Shown here: in pieces, positions 1-11,144 of the stretch | Numbering within the stretch: the stretch's first letter is position 1 | How the letters are laid out: every line of letters starts with the position of its first letter | NCBI GenBank assembly: GCA_018398765.1 | Contig: JAHBMJ010000051.1 | Coordinates: 1 to 58,229, forward strand | Length of the DNA stretch: 58,229 nucleotides | Direction of reading: 5' to 3' | DNA from: Chromera velia | Lineage: Eukaryota > Sar > Chromeraceae | The notes under the pieces: model-generated | What the model was told of the DNA's origin: nothing | Seen by the model: only the letters and a program-made list of their open reading frames with translations | Databases searched by the model: none | Translations under genes and position numbers: made by a program

Positions 1-1511
1 TTCTCCCCCCCCCCCCCCCCCCCCCCCCCCCTCAGGCACAGCGGGACTGCGGAAGCACAGGCAGACAGAAAGCAAGCCTGAGACTTGAAGAAACGGATAT
101 GGTTCAACAAACTCCTGAACCCTCTTCAGTCTGTCTTATTCATCCGTCGCCAAGCACAAACAAAAGAAAAGAAAAAAACAACCCAAGGAAGGAATAAACA
201 AAGTGGAAAGGTGGGAAGCCAGAAACGGGTAACCCTAGCTTTCTCGGCGGATCGCTTTACCTTCTCATGTGTCCAAAAAGTGAGAGGAAGAAACGTTGCT
301 TGGCAGGATGCTAGGAAGCAAGGAAGGAAGGAAGGAAACAAACAAACAAAAACAAAAAAACACGAACAAACCATTCGTGATTACTACCAGTGAGACAGAT
401 GAGAAAGGAGGGAAAGAGCAGGCAGAACGGTGCTCGACAAATGCGCTCCGCAGCGCTTTTGCATTTGCAGTAGAGGAAATGAGAGAAGAAGTCTCCCGTC
501 TCGCCTCGGCGACACCCCCTCTATTTGGGGAGGGGGGGGAGGGGGGGGAAAGATGAAAGACATTCACGAACATTCGACTGGAGAAAGAAGAGAGCGGTGG
601 AGAGGGGTCAGAAGGGACTAGAACTAGATAGAGAGAGAGGTAGTCGGGCTGAGAGGGGAACATTCGTACTTCCTTCTGTCCATTGAAAAAAGGGTGTTGC
701 AAAGCTTTCCGTTTGTTTGCTTTCGTCTCGCTGCCGATGCCAACGCATCGGGTGTCTGTTCTTTGGGTTTTTGCCGTTTCTCGTTTGCTGTTTCGTTTTA
801 GTACGTCGCGTGTTTCCTTTTTGGTCTCGGTGCGCTTCCCGCGCGCTCGTGTGTCATCACCAAAACAGCATCCATGCAAAATGAAAGAGACAAAGGGCGA
901 ACGCCGGTTGTCCACACACAGTTGCGACAGGTCGCACTGCATGCCTGTAAGTGGAGAGTGACGTGAATCAGGAATCTTCACAAGGATTTTGCCCCTGTCC
1001 CTCTTCTCTTCTCTTTTTTTGTAGAAATGGCATCACCGCGACAAGTCGCAAAGAAGAAGAAGCGAAAGAAGCAGCACAATCACAAGAGCGACGGACAGAC
1101 GAAAGACGAAAAAACGGACGGAAAGCGGAAACGCGCCCATCCAAACACATTTTACTTGACTGATCATTTCCTGTCCCTGCATGTCTTTTTGGGACCTCTG
1201 TTCCCTTCCATTCGTTCTTTGAGCACATCCACTGCCCGCCCGCCCGCCCCATGCACCCATCATGTTTTTGTTTCAATGCAGGAAGGAATGAAATTCCCCT
1301 TCTCTCTCATTGCAACCCCAAATTCCCCCGTTGATTCCTTTTCTCTTCGCGGCATGCTCTCATGACAGAGAACATCACGCAAGCTTGCATGGTTGAATTC
1401 GGAGCTTTTCGTTCAGCCTCGACAGAGAGAAAGATAAACTGACAGAGAGACAGACTCGGACCTCCCCCCCCCTCTCGCACTTCCCGGCCCCCTTCAAATC
1501 CTTCCATTCAC
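1..1511. other. Gene-free flank with simple sequence
   Basis: The window opens with a cytosine run of about 26 bases (roughly 6-31). Purine-rich and low-complexity stretches follow. Open frames here on both strands have no recognisable domain, biased composition and no convincing splice sites, so I call no gene. The right end is the 3' flank of the minus-strand decarboxylase gene that stops at 1512. Confidence 0.5.
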
Positions 1512-1782
1512 TCACTCTTCTGCATGCCCCCTGGCTGAAGGAAGGAGCTCCACATACTCCACGCGGGGGGGGGTGAAGCCGTTGAACGTGCTGAAGGCTG
1601 CCGAGGTGTACGCGCCCATGTTTCGGAACAGCAGCCAGTCACCCACCTGAGAGGGAAAGAACAGGATGAAAAGCGCAAACGGATGGGGGGCTGTCAAATC
1701 TCACGAGACATCTAAAAAAGGCAACGCAGCGACTGTCACAAACAGACGACAGACAGACACACGCACACACACGCAGCCACAG

Positions 1783-1817
<35 letters not shown>

Positions 1818-3382
1818 TAACTACAAATGCATGTGGTCACGCTGGCACACACACATGCACACTGACAGAGTGCAACGAACGGCGTGGACATCGCAGACAG
1901 GCTTGGAAATCGACGAAGGAGTGGATTGAAAGAAAAGTTTGACCACGTCTTCCCCCCCCCCTCTTACCTGCAGGACAGGGAGGTGCGCCTTCTCCATAAC
2001 GATGTCAAACCCATCGCAGGTCGGTCCGAATAGAACTGCCGGCTCCTTCTCCTTCTCTGCCGCCTCAGTAGCTGCTGAGGAAGCAGAGACCTCAGAAGCG
2101 CCGCCACCTTCGGACACCCGTCTCTCCTCATCAGCATTAGAGGAGGAGGAGAGGATGAGAACTTCAGGCGCCGGAACTGCCGCGTCGTAAAGGATCGAGT
2201 TGAAGCAGCCATAGAGGCCGTCGGTGAGGAAATAACGACGAGGCACTGCTTCCTCGTCAGCAGAAACAGAAGGCACGGGGGGGCGCATGCCAATAACTTT
2301 AGTGGCCAGAGAGCCTGACGCTGCGCAGAGGAATCGTCCGGGTTCTGCGATGATTTTCACAGAGGGATCGGGGAAGAATTCCTCTAGACCTGCATTGATC
2401 TGGGATGCCATACCCGAGAATCGGACGTGAGCATCGAGGGCCTCTTTCTCCGCATCGTCTTCTTCAGCCCTTGTTCTCATCTCATCCTCCTCCTCTTCTA
2501 GCTCGGACAGGCCCGGGAATCCCCCTCCAATGTCGACACATGTGAGTGGAGGGAAACCGTGTGACTCTGCAAGGTCGAAAAGCGACCTGACAATCTCGAG
2601 AGCCGAACGGAATGCACCCGGCTCAGTGCACCTGCTGCCTACGTGGAAATGGGCACCCACAAGGTTGAGGCCCAGGGATCGACATGTTTGAAGCAGACGG
2701 GGCCAGGCGGCGGGCTCGGCACCGAATTTGTTCTTCATTTTGCACAATGCTGAGGAGTCATCAGCGTTAATGCGGAGAAGCAACTGAGCTTCGGGGTGGG
2801 ATCTGGCGATTTTGAAGAGTTCGTCCTCGGAATCGAAGACAGTTCTCTTCACCCCCACACTCTTTGCAAATGCAATCATACCCTCGTGCTTGCACGTGTT
2901 TGAGTAGATGATCGTATGACCGGGGTCTGAGGGACGAACGTTCTCAAGGACGTGTTCAATCTCTGCCTGGGAAGCGCAGTCGAATCTGCACCCCTCTTGG
3001 GCGAGTGTCTTGATGATTTGGGGGTCGGGGTTGCTCTTGATGGCATAGAAGGGGGAAACGCGGGGGAGGAGACGGCGCCAACGGCTCAACTGAGCTCGGA
3101 CCTGCAGGAAAGAAAGAAGAAAAGAAAAGAGGAAAATGCATGTTGACTTCCTGCGATCTCTTGAACCTCAGGGTTTTGTCATTATGTCTCCGTCCACTCG
3201 CGCATTGGAGTTCTTTCAAAGACGGGGGTGGAAGGAAGGAAGGAAGAAAGGAGACGGAAGTCGACAAAATGAACGCAGAGAGAGAGAATACAGGCGAGGG
3301 GTGAGAGTGCTCTCTCTAATTATCAATGAAAGAGAAACAAAGACATACACAAAGACCTTCTGAAGGTCCACTCGCTTACTCT

Positions 3383-3422
<40 letters not shown>

Positions 3423-6359
3423 GACACACAGACCTTCTGAAGGTCCACGACCATCATCAGTCCCTTCTCTCTGATCCCCCCGTCCTCCTTGACCCTCTGG
3501 AGCACGAAGTCCTTCTCAGCCGCACGCAGAGCGCTCAATGTCTCCTCGTTGGAGGAGGACGCACAGAAGACAGGGACAGAGACGGCAACGGGGGCAGGAG
3601 CCTCCACGGAGGTCTGCACACACAGGGGAGAGAGAAAGGTGAAGAGAGTGTGGAGAGAAGTGGAACGCAGCTTTTTCACGTTTCAGTGTTGCAGAGAGAC
3701 GAAGGCAGGAAACGGAGAAGGAATTCTTTTCTTCACCTGGGAAGTTACAGACCACAGAAGGAGGGTGCGAAACCAGAAACGAACTGAGTCATTTGCAGAA
3801 GGGTGAAAATGGCGGAGATGCACTTCTGCCGAAAAAGAAAGAAAGCTAAAGAATAATGAAGAAAGCCCTTTTTCATCTTTGCTCGGCTTCAAAAAGACAA
3901 CAGCAAAATCCTTCTTTTGCCCCTGAACTTTTTCTGCCCCCAGCCCTTTGTCTCCTCTGACTGACCTCATTTGCATTTGCAGACTCCTCCCCTTTGCAAA
4001 TGACCTCTCTCCGCTCCTCCTCCTCCTCCTCCTCCTCTTCCTGTTTGGAGAGAACAAAATCCGTTCGTGCCAGCTGAGTGTGAGAGACAGAGAACCAACC
4101 CAGGGAAACATCAACCCTCCTCACGACCTCAAAACTCCTCCACTCATCCCCGTCCTCCCCATGCAAGTCCCTCAGACCCTCCACACCCTCGCCGTCATCC
4201 CCCACGCAGGAAGAGCTCTTTCGAGAAAGGGAGCAGGGGGTCGAGGCTGCCATGGGCAACGGAAAACCGTCCCCGTCCTCCTCACTCCCCAAACCAGAGG
4301 CCCCACTCCCTGTGCTCTCTCTCTCCGAGTCGTCCGACACAGAACCCGGGGAGGCCAGAGGAAGGGGCTCTGGATGGAAGGGCTCCTGCAAACGTTTGAG
4401 TGTTTTTTTGTGAACACGTGAACAAGATTCTTGCATTCATGGAGTGAGAAGGCGGTATTGAGTGACAAGTTCATGAATCAAGGAGAGCCCTTGCATGGAA
4501 AGGGCCAGCACAAAAAGAAAGGAAAGGCAGTCGAGGAGAGATCAAGGGTAGAACATCAGCTGCTAGAAATCTAGAGAGGCCCGCCCGTGTTGAAGGAGAA
4601 AGATCAGGTCTGGAGAAGGACAACGGGCCCAAGAAAATGAAATTTCCGGCAGAGCAGAAACAGACCGTTACGGGACTCCAAACAAGCACACAGAGCATCA
4701 CCCGAACAGAAAAAAAAAAAAAAGAAAAAAGGAACCCACCTGACCGAACCGAAGTTGCACCACGTGGACCTCCTTCGGCCTGAAGCAGCCGACCACCTTG
4801 TCACAAAAAACAGGGTACGAAACGTGCTTGAAGGGGAACGAAGTCTCAACACTTGCGTAGGAGCTCTCCTCTTCTGGGGACACATGCACGGTAAGAAAGG
4901 CCTTCTGGCACACAGCGTTCGCAGAGTACCCGCAAGGATCGAACCAGTACTGGTCTGTGCGGGCCCCCACCGGCGGCAGAAGGTCCCGAAGGACCCCGGC
5001 AGAGTTCTCTCTTCGTGGCTGAGGGGGGGGCATTTGGAAAGATTCAGGGTCACACGCTGCACTCTTCTCGGGAAAGTCGCTAGAGGTACCCTGGGCAAGG
5101 GCCGAGCTATCAGGAGCAGCTGCGGTTGTCTGCAGCTCTGCCGGCTTCTTGCCTGCAAAGTACTCGGGGGAGTTTTCATCGATCCCCAACATGAGAAGCT
5201 CAGTGATCTGAAGGTCTCTCTCCCGCTCCCTCTCGGAGTCACCCACAAGACCTGAGGGAGTGACGCCCTCCCGGTGAATCTGCATGAATCTGCAGGGGCA
5301 AAGAAGCGAGGACAGAGAGCAAGGTCTGACCTTCAATGGAGGTTCGTGCGCGATCCGATTTTTCTTCACAGACTTTGTCACCAATTTAAGACGCGCGGGC
5401 TAGCGTGAAAATGCGGAAAGGGGTGAGAGGGAGAGTGTGAAACCTTGTTACAAAAAGATATGTGTCCGGTAACAGAGGAGGAGAAAGTTGAAAGTCAGAC
5501 CCAGGAGCAATACGGAAGAATAAGATGAGATGGTGACGCGCAAAAGGTACATCTAGGCGCCGACTGACTGACTGACTTTCTGCTGGCGGCAACAAAGAGG
5601 TCAAACTCTCTTTCCTCCGAAGTAGGAAGTTGGAAGGGTTGGGCCTCGCCCTCGAAGGTCTTTGCTCCCCTTTTCGTTCCCTTGGGGAAGAATCTGCGGC
5701 AGAAATCTGTCTCCTCTGCAAAGGAACGGTGAGGGAAGCGCTGCTGCTCTGGGAACCTGTAGCTCAAATGGGAAAAGAGAAAAAAGTCCAGGAAGCGGGC
5801 GAGCCCCCTCGCGCGTTTGAAGAGGGAGGCAGAATCTCCGGTAATGTCAAAAGTCTTCTCCTGCAGGTGGGCAGGAACCACCAGCTCGAGGATAGGAAGG
5901 ACGCTAAGCAGAGGGGTGGTCGTTCCGCACGTCTTGAGAATCAGTTTCTTGTCGTATACGAAGAGGGATGACTCGGACAGAAGGTACGCCACACACCCCG
6001 CCTCGGGCATCGTCTTCTTTCGAAGCTGCCCCTGTTTCTGGGGATGCACTGACGCAGCTCTCGCGTGGGTGCTGGTCTTTGACAGGATGGAGCAGGCAGT
6101 GTGAGAGAGGATCGACTGCCACACTCCATCGGAAACGTCAAAGAGGCTGCGGAAACCTTCCTGGGGGTGGGAAGAAGAAGGGGCGTCTCCATACCTTCCT
6201 CCCCTGTGTCCAGAAGAGAAGGCGGAGTCATTGAAGCGCAGAATGACGCGCTTCTCGACACCTGCAGGCATACATGCGAGTGCACCGTTAAGAGAGGAAC
6301 CTGTGTGCATGAGAGAAGCTTCAGGCTGTCCACTCACCTTCAAACGGTCCGTAAGACAT
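1512..6359 (-). CDS. Bifunctional S-adenosylmethionine decarboxylase / ornithine decarboxylase
   Basis: Seven exons on the minus strand: 6359-6338, 6261-5577, 5289-4740, 4385-4128, 3613-3434, 3101-1968 and 1646-1512. All have GT-AG borders and compatible phases, giving 987 residues. The N-terminal half is AdoMetDC. It has FEGVEKR at residues 6-12, the self-processing LSESS site (Glu104/Ser105, the Ser becoming the pyruvoyl group), KTCGTT with Cys119, and the CGYSANAV and TVHVSPEE segments near 355-375. Exon 4 (420-505) is an acidic, Ser/Gly-rich hinge. The C-terminal half is ODC: PLP lysine Lys587 in [14 protein letters not shown], the GGGFPGL glycine loop, [15 protein letters not shown] with Cys927, and [13 protein letters not shown] in the last exon. 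The enzyme would make putrescine and decarboxylated AdoMet for spermidine synthesis in the cytosol. The order matches the Plasmodium fusion, but the protein is shorter. The start was chosen because the 22-nt first exon completes the conserved FEG-EK motif. Confidence 0.93.
1787..1816. repeat. (GA)n microsatellite in last intron of AdoMetDC-ODC
   Basis: A near-perfect GA dinucleotide run inside the intron between the two ODC exons at 1968 and 1646. It is followed by CA-rich sequence up to about 1860. Confidence 0.85.
3353..3449. repeat. (GA)n run flanked by a direct repeat of the exon end
   Basis: A GA run (about 3381-3418) lies in the ODC intron. It is bracketed by two copies of agaccttctgaaggtccac, one at about 3354 and one at about 3430. 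The right copy is the true exon/intron border (exon ends at 3434). The left copy is an intronic duplicate of the last exon bases plus the donor, so it is a potential decoy donor. Confidence 0.75.
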
Positions 6360-6657
6360 CTTGGAAGTCGAGGTTTCTTTGTCTCGATCTGCTTGCAACC
6401 ACGTGCGCTTCCTCGGTCACTGCCACCCGACCAAATCCGTCGCGTCCTTCAACTCTGGAAAAGCGCAAGACAGTTACATTCCGAAGAACAGTTTCTGCTC
6501 AGAGAGGGACGAAGTGAGCTTTTGCGGTTGATCTGAGAAGGGGAGGTACGGATCAAGTTTGGGAACTGCATGATCGATCCACGTTTGGACCGCCGAACCT
6601 CACAACGGCCGAGTTTCGCCAGCGGCACTCTGGGATGCTTGGGGGGCACTTTTTCGT
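6360..6657. promoter_or_regulatory. Short divergent interval between AdoMetDC-ODC and Cdc14-like locus
   Basis: The minus-strand fusion gene starts at 6359. The first recognisable Cdc14-like coding sequence on the plus strand begins about 300 bases away. The promoters of both should lie here, but I see no TATA box or other element I can name. Additional 5' exons of the phosphatase could also lie here; frames are short and unconvincing. Confidence 0.3.
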
Positions 6658-7562
6658 AATCTCCTGTCAACCTTGGTCTCACATACATCTACTGCAAGAT
6701 GATGGGGAGGAAGGTGAGTAAGACCTGTCACTCCACTAGTCTGAGAACATGCTTCCACACTCGCACGTCTCTATATTGCTCAAGAATCCACAGGCGTCCC
6801 CCCAACATGCAGAAGTGTTCCTCCAGAGGTTGCATGCCTGCATGACAATTCAAGAAGCACTTCTTCCACGCACTTGCCTCCTTCCTTGCAGCTGAGCGAC
6901 CCAGCACTGGGAGGCAAGCGCATTGTACATTACTGCTCTACAGACCCTCACAAGCGCGCAAACGCAGCCTATCTGGCGGGCGCCTTCCAGATCGTTTTCT
7001 TGAACAAGCCTGCAGACGAGGCCTACAGACCCTTCGTGGGCGTCCACCCACCCTTCCTGCCCTTCCGTGACGCAACCAACAAAATCTGCACCTACCACTG
7101 TACCATTCACGACTGCTTGAAGGGTCTAGAGTGGGGAATCAAGGTTCGTCGCCTTTTCGTAGAGACTCTCCGAAGTGAATCCACCAGAGTCATTGGCCCT
7201 CGACTCATTGCCCCTCACGTGCAACTGACTGACCTTTGTCAACCAACCACGGCCAACAGACCAACCACCCCCTTCCGACAAGCATAGCCCTCCATGTCTC
7301 CTGCTTTCGCCAAATTTCGATCCTTCCAGGGCCTGATGTTCATTCACTGCATGTGCTGCTTGTGCCTACACTTCCTTTCTCTTTCACTTGCAGCTCGGGT
7401 GGTTTGACTATGATACGTTCGACGTCCAAGAGTACCAGTATTATGAGAGAGTGGAGAACGGTCAGCTGATACCCTTCGCTTCGGTGGCAATCTGTCTGCC
7501 TGGTCTCACTTTCTTTATGAGCGGCTCTGCGCTGGCGTCTGCCCTCTCTTTCCGCCTGCACT

Positions 7563-8058
7563 CTCGCCTCCTCTCCTCTCCTCTGCTCTGCTCTCCTCTG
7601 CTCTGCTCTGTTCTCCTCTCCTCTCCTCTCCTCTGCTCTCCTCTGCTCTGCTCTCCTCTGCTCTCCTCTCCTCTCCTCTCCCCTCTCCTCCCCTCTCCTT
7701 CCCTCCTCTCCTCCCCTCCTCTCCTCTCCTCTCCTCTCCTCTCCTCTTCTTTTCTATTCCCACAATTTCTCCCTTGCCCTTGCTTCGGAGAGGAAGAAAT
7801 GGAGGAAGAAGGGAGGGGAAAGGGAGGGGAAAAGGGAGGGGAGAAGGGAAGGGAGAAGGGGAGGCAGAAGGGAGGGGAGAAGGGAGGGGAGAAGGGAGGG
7901 GAGAAGGGAGGGGAGAAGGGGAGGGAGAAGGGGGGGGAGAAAACGGAATGAAGCTACTGTTTTTTTCCACTGTTCTGTCCTCGTTCTTCCTGTTTGTCTA
8001 TCTGTCTGTCTGTCTGTCTGTTTGTCCGTCTGTCTGTCTGTCTGTCTTTGTTTCTTTG

Positions 8059-8090
<32 letters not shown>

Positions 8091-8205
8091 TTTCTTTCGT
8101 TCGTTCGGTCGGTCGGTCGGTCGTTCGTTCGTCTGTTCGTCCGTTCGTTCGTTCGTTTGTTCGTTTGCATGTTCGTCCGTTCGTTCGTTCGTTCGTTCTC
8201 CAGTC
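7563..8205. repeat. Block of simple repeats in Cdc14-like intron
   Basis: Consecutive tracts: CCTCT/CTCTG pyrimidine repeats (about 7563-7750), a (GGGA/GAAGG) purine block (about 7796-7945), then tetranucleotide runs GTCT, TTTC, GGTC and TTCG (about 7990-8205). The pyrimidine and purine blocks could pair with each other as a long imperfect hairpin. Confidence 0.8.
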
Positions 8206-8710
8206 CTCTCTCTCTTCACCCCGGGCCCCCATTCTACGGAGTGTTGGACGTCCGAGGTGAGTGCATGTGTGAAACAAACAACCCTCCTCACCTGACTTAC
8301 TGACTCTCTGACTGACTCTGTGACTGACTCTCTTCCTTACAGGTGACCTGATCGAACTGGATCATCCCATGCAAAGAAATTTGTTTTGTCGCCTTCTCGG
8401 GACCTCCTTCGACCTCAGCGGACGAGGACGGAAAGCCAACCTACACACCTGAGGACAGTCACTACGTCCCGGTTTTCAAAAAACTGGTCCGTGAGTCCCT
8501 CAATTCCTCCTGTCTGCTCCGTGCTCATCCCTCTCGCCTGAGTATATTGTTTGTGCAAGATCGAATGAAACCTGATGTGAGTGAAGCTGCTGCGCGCTTG
8601 TGCTGATCATATCTTAAGCTGCTTTCTCTTCTCCTTCTGCCCCCGGGTGCTTATTGGCCTGTAACATTTGCCCTCGATTTTCTTCCCTCCATTCGACCAC
8701 TCGCCCCAAA

Positions 8711-8727
8711 ATCTATCTATCTATCTA

Positions 8728-8765
<38 letters not shown>
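8711..8765. repeat. (ATCT)n(GTCT)n microsatellite
   Basis: Tetranucleotide tract directly upstream of the acceptor of the active-site exon (exon starts 8781), so it supplies much of the polypyrimidine stretch before that splice site. Confidence 0.85.
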
Positions 8766-9055
8766 CCCCCCCTGGTGCAGGGAGTTACTCTGCTCGTCCG
8801 TCTGAATGAGAAGCAGCACGATGGTGACATGTTCACACGAGACGGAATCAAACACGTCGACCTGTACTTCGACGGACCCTGCCCCTCAAGAGAATTCATT
8901 CAAAAGTTTCTGGGCATCGTCGAGAACGAACCGGGTGCCGTCGCTGTCCACTGCAAGGCTGGACTCGGCATGACGGGCACTCTGATCGGGGCATTCGCCA
9001 TGAAGCACTTTCAGTTCCCTGCTGCATACTGCATCGGGTGGAATCGAATATGCAG

Positions 9056-9475
9056 GTCTGTCTGTCTGTCTGTCTGTCTGTGTGTCTTGTTGGTTTGGTG
9101 GCATGTTGGTTGGTTGGTCCTCTGGTCCGGCGCTCCCACTCTTTCGGCCCTCTTGTCTCGCTTCTGCATTCTTGTTTGTCTGTTGGGCTGCAAGTCAGCC
9201 TGCGGGCCTGTCTGTCTCTTTGTCTGCCTCCCTGTCTACCTGTCTGCCTTTCTGCCTGTCTGTCTGCGTGCCTCCCTTTGCCGGTCTACCTGCCTGCCTG
9301 AACGCCTGTCTATCTCCCTGTCTCCCTAGCTGTCTCCCTAGCTGTCTCCCTTTCTCCCTGTCTCCCTGTCTCCCTGTCTTCCTTTCCTTCCGTCCGTCCG
9401 TCCGTCCGTCCGTCCGTCGGTCTGTGTGTCTGCCTATCTCTTTGTCTGTGGAACTGTCTGCTCAAGTGCTCGGGT
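9056..9475. repeat. CTGT/CCTG-rich degenerate tetranucleotide tract
   Basis: It begins immediately after the donor of the active-site exon at 9055. It drifts through GTCT, GCCT, CCCT and GTCC units, including a clean (GTCC) run at about 9390-9416. It is intronic and has no coding signal. Confidence 0.75.
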
Positions 9476-9744
9476 GCTATAGGTAGACGGCCGAATAACG
9501 TGACTGTCCGGCGACGGCTTGCCTGGCTGGCCGACAGAGAGAGTAAATGACTGAGCGAGTGAGTGAGGGAGTTTGTGCTGATATCAACGGGCACTCTTTA
9601 TGCATGCAGACCCGGAAGTGTTGTTGGACCCCAACAACACTTCATGTTCGAAATACAAGACGAGTTGTTTCAGTCCGGAGCATCGGAGTCTCGTCCTCCT
9701 CTTCCAAATGCCGAGCACTCGAAAGAACAGCGTCAGTCAGCTAG

Positions 9745-9930
9745 TCATTCATTCATTTATTCATTCATTCATTCATTCATTCATTCAGTCAGTCAGTCAG
9801 TCAGCCAGTCAATCATGCAGAAAGAAAAAAAGAAAGAAAGAAAGAAAGAAAGACTGACTCACTGACAGCCAGACAGACAGATAGACAGGAAGAAACAGAA
9901 AAAGGAGGAAAGAAAGAAAGAAAGAAAGAA

Positions 9931-9961
<31 letters not shown>

Positions 9962-9978
9962 AAGAAAGAAAGAAAGAA

Positions 9979-10009
<31 letters not shown>

Positions 10010-10044
10010 AAGAAAGAAAGAAAGAAACAAAAAAAGGAGGAAAG

Positions 10045-10089
<45 letters not shown>

Positions 10090-10103
10090 AAGAGAAAGAG
10101 AGG

Positions 10104-10145
<42 letters not shown>

Positions 10146-10286
10146 AAGAAAGAAAGAAAGAACGAAAGAACGAAAGAACGAAAGAATGAAAGAATGAAAG
10201 AACGAGAGAACGAACGAACGAACGAACGAAGGAAGGAAGGAACGAACGAACGAACGAAAGAAAGAAAGAAAGACAGACAGACAGAC

Positions 10287-10345
<59 letters not shown>

Positions 10346-10493
10346 AAGAAAGAAAGAAAGAAAGACTCACTGACAGCCAGACAGACAGCCAGACAGACAG
10401 ACAGTCAGGCAGATAGACAGAAAGAAACAAAAAAAGGAGGAAAGAAAGAAAGAGAGAGAGAGAGAGAGAGAGACAGAGAAAGAGAAAGAGAGG

Positions 10494-10541
<48 letters not shown>

Positions 10542-10700
10542 AAGAAAGAAAGAAAGAATGAAAGAACGAAAGAACGAAAGAATGAAAGAATGAAAGAACG
10601 AGAGAACGAACGAACGAACGAGCGAGCGAGCGAACGAAGGAAGGAAGGAAGGAACGAACGAACGAAAGAAAGAAAGAAAGAAAGACTGAAAGAGACAGAG

Positions 10701-10737
<37 letters not shown>

Positions 10738-10745
10738 CATAGAAA
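9745..10745. repeat. Higher-order tetranucleotide repeat array
   Basis: One kilobase of purine-rich four-base repeats: ATTC, AAAG, ACAG, AGAG, GAAC and GAAG in blocks. The block order is itself duplicated. TGACTCACTGACAGCCAGAC occurs near 9853 and near 10364. AAAAAAAGGAGGAAAGAAAG occurs near 10030 and again near 10432. The GAGAAAGAGAAAGAGAGGGG segment occurs near 10085 and 10476. The array therefore grew by segmental duplication as well as by slippage. Confidence 0.8.
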
Positions 10746-11144
10746 GAAACAAAAAGAACGAAAAAAAGGACTGAAGGAAGAAATGAACGATAGAAGACAG
10801 AAGACATGTTAAACTTTAAGTCTAAGCTGTACCGCTTGTGGATCTCCATGCAGACCAATGCAGCGCCTTTATCCATCTGTCATGTCCCTTATCTGTTCAG
10901 AGTGTTTTGTGTGATGCATTTCTCTTTTCGCGTTCATTTGCCTGCCTCGACAGTATCTGACCCCCGTTGCTCGGAGCCATCAGAAAAAAACTGTCCTGCT
11001 TCATTATTGTCTCAACCGTCTGCAGCTACTGGACACGACGACTCGGAGCGGAGGAGAACGAAGAATTTTCAAAGTGAGAGAGGAGAACAGACCTGAAGGG
11101 CATGAGAAGGAGAGGGATTTCGACGATGGTATCAGTGACAGCGG

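Larger units (their letters stand above)
6658..11144 (+). pseudogene. Cdc14-type dual-specificity phosphatase, catalytic Arg lost, probably decayed
   Basis: Recognised segments: 6658-6712 (NLGLTYIYCKMMGRK), 6892-7143 (KRIVHY, KRANAAYLAGAF, YLPFRDA), 7394 to about 7460 (FDYDTFDVQEY, YYERVENG), 8346-8485 (NWIIP, FVAFSGPP), 8781-9055 (LLVRLN, the active-site loop, WNRICR) and 9610-9731 (RPGSVVGPQQHF). A tentative C-terminal exon lies at 11026-11144. Cdc14 enzymes dephosphorylate proline-directed phosphoserine at mitotic exit. The signature reads HCKAGLGMTGT: Cys is kept, but the invariant Arg of CX5R is Met (codon ATG at 8970). Two further lesions show. An in-frame TAA at 6655 abuts the first segment with no acceptor between. 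The exon at 8346 needs a 4-base shift to reach the conserved NWIIP frame. Most other junctions are canonical GT-AG. A pseudogene is likelier than a pseudophosphatase. Confidence 0.72.

Noticed and set aside
265-981. 238-codon minus-strand open frame at the left edge
   Set aside because: Composition is low complexity, there is no domain or splice context, and several overlapping frames are equally open. It looks like chance in repeat-rich DNA.
7991-8205. CRISPR-like or satellite array of GTCT/TTCG units
   Set aside because: Units are four bases with no spacer structure, so this is a plain microsatellite in a eukaryotic intron.
9813-10876. Long Ser/Leu/Phe frames on the minus strand
   Set aside because: They are translations of tetranucleotide repeats, with no non-repetitive protein sequence.
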